Shown: positions 60,949 to 64,000 of the stretch, piece after piece
How the letters are laid out: every line of letters begins with the position of its first letter
Position numbering within the stretch: position 1 is the stretch's first letter
From: Lachnospiraceae bacterium
GTDB lineage: Bacteria > Bacillota > Clostridia > Lachnospirales > Lachnospiraceae
Direction: 5' to 3'
Assembly: GCA_017479935.1 (NCBI GenBank)
Contig: JAFVBO010000090.1
Coordinates: forward strand, 1-64,000
DNA: 64,000 bases
Position numbers and translations under genes: made by a program
The notes under the pieces: generated by a model
Databases searched by the model: none
Told to the model about the DNA's origin: nothing
Seen by the model: the letters and a program-made list of their open reading frames with translations, nothing else

Positions 60949-62502
60949 ATGGGAAAACTACTAAGTAGACAAACGTTTATAAAAGGACTGGCCGGATGTC
61001 TCACAGGAACCATACTAACCGGATGCTATGCAGAGGATGTAAGAGAAGGCGGAGAAACGAAAAAAGAGGAAGGAACGGAATACAAAACTGAAACGGGACA
61101 TGAGACAGAATTCTACAAAGATCCGAATGAGATAGAAACCATCATATGGTACTACCATAAGGGAATCATGTCGATGGAAGAAGAGGTGGAGAAGGAACTG
61201 AACCGGCGTCTTCAGGAAAAAGGACTGCCGGTCAATATAGAATTCAGAAAATATGATTATAATGGCTTCCAAGAGAACAGGGACCCCTCTGCTTTTGATG
61301 GAGCGGATATTCTTTGCGTGCCGGCCAGCACCTCGAGGCATGATACGTACGCGGAACTGGCAAGAAGCGGCGAATTTGCCTGTATGGATGAATTTTTGCA
61401 AAGCCAGGAAGGAGTCAAACTTCGGGCGTGTTTTCCGGAAAACTACTGGAGAGGGACAGAAGTGGACGGAAAAGTCTATGCCTTGTTAAATCCGATCTTT
61501 ACGCTGCAATTCTATTTTGTTATCAATAAGAAAATGGCGGAAAAATACAGGATATCAGAAGAAGAGCTTCAGGGCGAACGAATTTGGGAACTGGTTTCAT
61601 ATATATATCAGCAGGAGAAAGAAGCCGGAAATGAAGAATTAATTGGATTGGAAGCGTGTGACTGGGATAGTTTCGAATCTATTATTTATCCATGGACCTC
61701 ATCGGAAGAGATTGGAGTATATAAAGAAAACGGGAAGTGGAAAGCAAAATTTTTGATTGATATTCCGGAATATCAGGAATTTTTAAGGAAATTGAATAAC
61801 CTGCATCTGGAGGGGGCCTATCAGGCAGCAAGCAGAGAAAGACAGATGGGGAATTTCTTTGCTATGTTCGGTTATAGCTATAGCAAGAAGGGTGCTGCTT
61901 TAAAGAGTCTATCCATGATCGATGAAACAATTTGGGGGGATTGGAGCGAAGAGGACTTTCTTATTCTGGACGCAAATCACTTAAAAGACCGAAGATACAG
62001 AGGGAATGGGCGAATGATTGCCGTGAGGGAGGCGTCTGACCATAAAACGCTGGCTATGAAGGTCCTTGCGGCTATTTATGGGGACGCAGAACTATCCGAA
62101 CTGATGAATTACGGCATTATGGATAAAAACTGTCTGGAAGCGGATGATGGGAATCGCATCGAGTGTCTGAATGGAGATTACACCCTTTATTTTGGAAACC
62201 CCTTTCTTATGAGAGCATCGACCAAAGAAGATGCGAACCGGGCGGAAGAAGTCTGGAAGCTGATGGATCAGGATGTATCCCCGTTATGCGGATTTCATCT
62301 GGATACCAGCGGCATGGAGGATCTGTGGCTACGAATTGATCTTCTTCAAGGACAATATTTGGACAGCTATTACAGTGGATTAAGCGAATCTATAGCTGAG
62401 GATGAAGAAAAGATCCGGAAAGGGTTGGAGTCTATAGGCGCGTATCGGGTTCTGCCAGAGATAGAAGAGCAATTGAACCGGTTCGATGAAAGGAAGGCGT
62501 AG
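60949..62502 (+). CDS. Solute-binding-like lipoprotein, copy 2 (twin arginine lost)
   Basis: 517 aa, colinear with the protein at 58863 (for example AELARSGEFACMDEFLQ, WRGTEVDGKVYALL, SSEEIGVYKENGKWKA and MKVLAAIYGDAELSELMNYGIM). The signal is MGKLLSRQTFIKGLAGCLTG followed by TILTGC; the position of the second Arg is Gln, so a Tat signal would be impaired, but the lipobox LTGC remains. Its stop is immediately followed by the start of the next lipoprotein gene (62503). The ribosome site (AGGAACGGG) is weak. No transport partner nearby. Confidence 0.8.
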   Translation: MGKLLSRQTFIKGLAGCLTGTILTGCYAEDVREGGETKKEEGTEYKTETGHETEFYKDPNEIETIIWYYHKGIMSMEEEVEKELNRRLQEKGLPVNIEFRKYDYNGFQENRDPSAFDGADILCVPASTSRHDTYAELARSGEFACMDEFLQSQEGVKLRACFPENYWRGTEVDGKVYALLNPIFTLQFYFVINKKMAEKYRISEEELQGERIWELVSYIYQQEKEAGNEELIGLEACDWDSFESIIYPWTSSEEIGVYKENGKWKAKFLIDIPEYQEFLRKLNNLHLEGAYQAASRERQMGNFFAMFGYSYSKKGAALKSLSMIDETIWGDWSEEDFLILDANHLKDRRYRGNGRMIAVREASDHKTLAMKVLAAIYGDAELSELMNYGIMDKNCLEADDGNRIECLNGDYTLYFGNPFLMRASTKEDANRAEEVWKLMDQDVSPLCGFHLDTSGMEDLWLRIDLLQGQYLDSYYSGLSESIAEDEEKIRKGLESIGAYRVLPEIEEQLNRFDERKA

Positions 62503-63693
62503 ATGAGATCAGTTCGTAAGTGGATAAGCTATCTGCTCATTACCGTGATGGTTATGATGGCAGGAGGATGTGCGGAAAAGGGATCTTCCGAGTCTGAGAC
62601 AGGGGAAGCACTGCCGAATGAAAGCCAGGGAAAAAACTATTCCCTGGGGGTCTACCAGGACGGATTTGCAGTTTTAAGCGGGAATGGAATGATGACGATT
62701 TATCTGGATGAGGATCATTCGTACCGCCCCTTGTGTCTGAAACCGGAGTGCAGTCATGAACTGGAGGATAAAACCTGTCAGGCGGTTTTGCTGGCGGAAG
62801 AAAGTGGCGGATGGATCCGCTATCATGAGGGTCATCTGTGGTTTATTCCGTTTAGCTTGGGGGAAGATTCCTATTTGTACCAAACGGATCTGTGGGGGGA
62901 TAACCTGAAGAAAATCAGCCAGGTAATGGCAGGGGTTAGTTATACGCCTCCCGTCCTGTTCCGGGAGGGAAAAATGATAAGGGTGGTATGGAATTTCACC
63001 CAGGATGAGAATCTTCTGCCATCCGGTGTGGATGCCTGGATTACGGAAATAGATCTGGAGACAGGAGGAGAAACGGTTTTAGCAGGCCCTGTTCACGGGA
63101 GAAGTTCCAATCTTTTCCTTGAGGGAGGGTACGGAGATATCATATACTACAAAGTAAATGCCGAATCGGAGGTGGGTGAGCGCCCGGACGCGGCTCTGAT
63201 TGCCATAAACAGGGTTACGGGAGAGCAGCAGACGGTCATTGCAAACGTGAAGGAAATGCAAGTATGCGGAATTTGCCAGCAGTGGCTTTATGTAAAAGAA
63301 AAGGGAGCGGATGGGGAAAAAATCCGGCAGTATAACCTGAATGATTTTACGGATAAGCTGTTGGAAATGCCAGAAGGGGAGGATGCTTTCCGTACATTTG
63401 ACGTATACCTGATGGAGGATCATCTTCTGATGGAAAATGAAAGAGGAGAATGGTGGAGATACGATCCGGAAAAAGAGACGATGGAATTATACAGAACACC
63501 TATGACGGACGATGGGTTCACACCTTCCTATCAGACGGAAACAGGGTACCTTGGCGTGGTAACCAGGCTAGGGACAGAAACCATACCAACCATGAGTCAG
63601 GAATATGCGTTCCTTAGTTTTGAAGAGTTTCAGGATGGCAAAGAGCCGCTGCTGTTATCCCATAATGACAAGAAGCCATTCAGTATTGAATAA
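62503..63693 (+). CDS. Lipoprotein with predicted beta-propeller-like repeats
   Basis: 396 aa. Signal peptide with lipobox MAGGC at Cys23. The mature protein is rich in short beta-strand repeats (SLGVYQDGFAVLSGNG, HEGHLWFIPF, GDIIYYKV, QWLYVKEKGAD), like DUF5050-type propellers. A Cys/His motif CLKPECSHELEDKTC (residues about 78-92) recurs in Lachnospiraceae lipoproteins. The ATG directly follows the preceding stop, with AAGGAAGG inside that gene. Probably a surface partner of the two solute-binding-like lipoproteins. Function unknown. Confidence 0.75.
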   Translation: MRSVRKWISYLLITVMVMMAGGCAEKGSSESETGEALPNESQGKNYSLGVYQDGFAVLSGNGMMTIYLDEDHSYRPLCLKPECSHELEDKTCQAVLLAEESGGWIRYHEGHLWFIPFSLGEDSYLYQTDLWGDNLKKISQVMAGVSYTPPVLFREGKMIRVVWNFTQDENLLPSGVDAWITEIDLETGGETVLAGPVHGRSSNLFLEGGYGDIIYYKVNAESEVGERPDAALIAINRVTGEQQTVIANVKEMQVCGICQQWLYVKEKGADGEKIRQYNLNDFTDKLLEMPEGEDAFRTFDVYLMEDHLLMENERGEWWRYDPEKETMELYRTPMTDDGFTPSYQTETGYLGVVTRLGTETIPTMSQEYAFLSFEEFQDGKEPLLLSHNDKKPFSIE

Positions 63694-63740
63694 ATCGGGC
63701 AAAAGTGGTATTCTTACAATTGTGGGTGTTCGAATGTGAA

Positions 63741-63783
63741 AAGACACCGTGAAATCAGATCGTTCTGGTTTCGTGGTGTCTTC
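63741..63783 (+). terminator. Hairpin before the response regulator gene
   Basis: AAGACACCGTGAAATCAGA pairs with TCTGGTTTCGTGGTGTCTT through 19 positions with two G-T pairs, followed by CTT. It may terminate the lipoprotein operon and partly isolate the regulator gene. Confidence 0.65.
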
Positions 63784-63800
63784 TTGACTTAGGAGAAGAC

Positions 63801-64000
63801 ATGATGATTTCGATTGCTATTGTAGAAGACGACAAAGACGATAGGACAAGGATAGAGAAGGTGCTTCTAACATATCAAAGGGAACATAACTGTATATTTC
63901 GGATGAAAGCATTCGACAATGGTTTACTATTGAAACAAGAGATGGAGCAAGCCTATCGCGCGAACACCTATCTTCTAGACATAGAAATGGCGCAGATGGA
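63801..64000 (+). CDS. LytTR/AgrA-type response regulator (cut by window end)
   Basis: 67 residues are visible: MMISIAIVEDDKDDRTRIEKV... with the acidic pocket (DD), and YLLDIEMAQMD containing the phospho-Asp. This N-terminal receiver form, with IVEDD and LLDIEM, is typical of LytTR regulators. TAGGAGA precedes the ATG. The DNA-binding domain and any kinase lie beyond the edge. Its position after the duplicated operon suggests control of it. Confidence 0.8.
   Translation, partial: MMISIAIVEDDKDDRTRIEKVLLTYQREHNCIFRMKAFDNGLLLKQEMEQAYRANTYLLDIEMAQM

Noticed and set aside
58863..62502. Complete sugar ABC importer
   Set aside because: Only binding-protein-like genes are present; no permease or ATPase gene accompanies them.

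Overview
The window looks like a chromosomal piece of a Gram-positive anaerobe of the Clostridia, most likely Lachnospiraceae. This is an inference from strong AGGAGG-type ribosome binding sites, sigma-A promoters, a lone pta, AsnA, the DUF4364/DUF815/DUF3784 families, a B12-dependent MetH with a separate activation protein, BspA-like repeats, and surface proteins with Pro/Glu/Thr-rich repeats. Most of the window (about 0.2-52 kb) is fairly GC-rich housekeeping DNA. From about 52.6 kb the sequence becomes visibly more AT-rich in two AAA ATPase genes and then in everything after 56.4 kb, which looks like accessory DNA. There is no rRNA, CRISPR array, prophage or recognisable transposase gene.

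Layout. 0-6.2 kb: trmB, tRNA-Lys, a sensor PP2C phosphatase fused to an anti-sigma-type kinase domain, and an L,D-transpeptidase. 6.2-10.5 kb: methionine synthesis (metF, MetH activation protein, metH). 10.6-14.2 kb: a SUV3-like RNA helicase and an rRNA m5C methyltransferase. 14.4-26.1 kb: a ClpP-class protease, a ribbon-helix-helix protein, asnA, an epimerase-like protein, a GltD-like oxidoreductase, an ABC exporter pair and an Xaa-Pro aminopeptidase. 26.1-27.4 kb: pta bracketed by inverted copies of a GC-rich repeat. 27.5-31.1 kb: a DUF3784 protein and a domain-permuted, membrane-anchored GH3 enzyme. 31.1-31.9 kb: a gene-free stretch with a strongly base-paired RNA candidate of about 250 nt, then a short transcription unit with two tiny ORFs and a terminator. 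32-37 kb: a four-gene surface-polymer O-acylation cassette (MBOAT plus two SGNH/leucine-rich-repeat proteins). 37.3-42.1 kb: trpS, then a histidine kinase and a LytTR response regulator separated by NfeD and flotillin genes. 42.2-45.8 kb: an iron alcohol dehydrogenase and a YbhJ-like aconitase-family protein. 45.8-49.3 kb (minus strand): an M20 peptidase, a DUF815 ATPase, a carrier-protein-like protein lacking the modifiable serine, and a Nudix hydrolase. 49.6-52.5 kb: DUF4364, rho, and an XRE protein. 52.6-58.0 kb: pncB-nadE between two AAA/PD-(D/E)XK ATPases.

The most interesting part is 58.3-64.0 kb. One strong promoter, preceded by a direct repeat with LytTR-site geometry (9 bp, 12 bp gap, 9 bp), drives a duplicated module of a small secreted Cys-motif protein and a solute-binding-like lipoprotein, repeated twice. 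A predicted propeller lipoprotein and a LytTR-type response regulator, cut by the window end, follow. No ABC permease is present, so this looks more like a secreted-peptide/lipoprotein sensing or antagonism system than an importer. I cannot assign it to a described system.

How the genes fit together: MetF supplies methyl-THF, MetH uses it to make methionine, and the separate activation protein repairs MetH. PncB and NadE are two steps of NAD salvage. MBOAT moves acyl groups across the membrane and the SGNH lipoproteins probably place them on a surface polymer. All calls are from reading the sequence; no database search was run.
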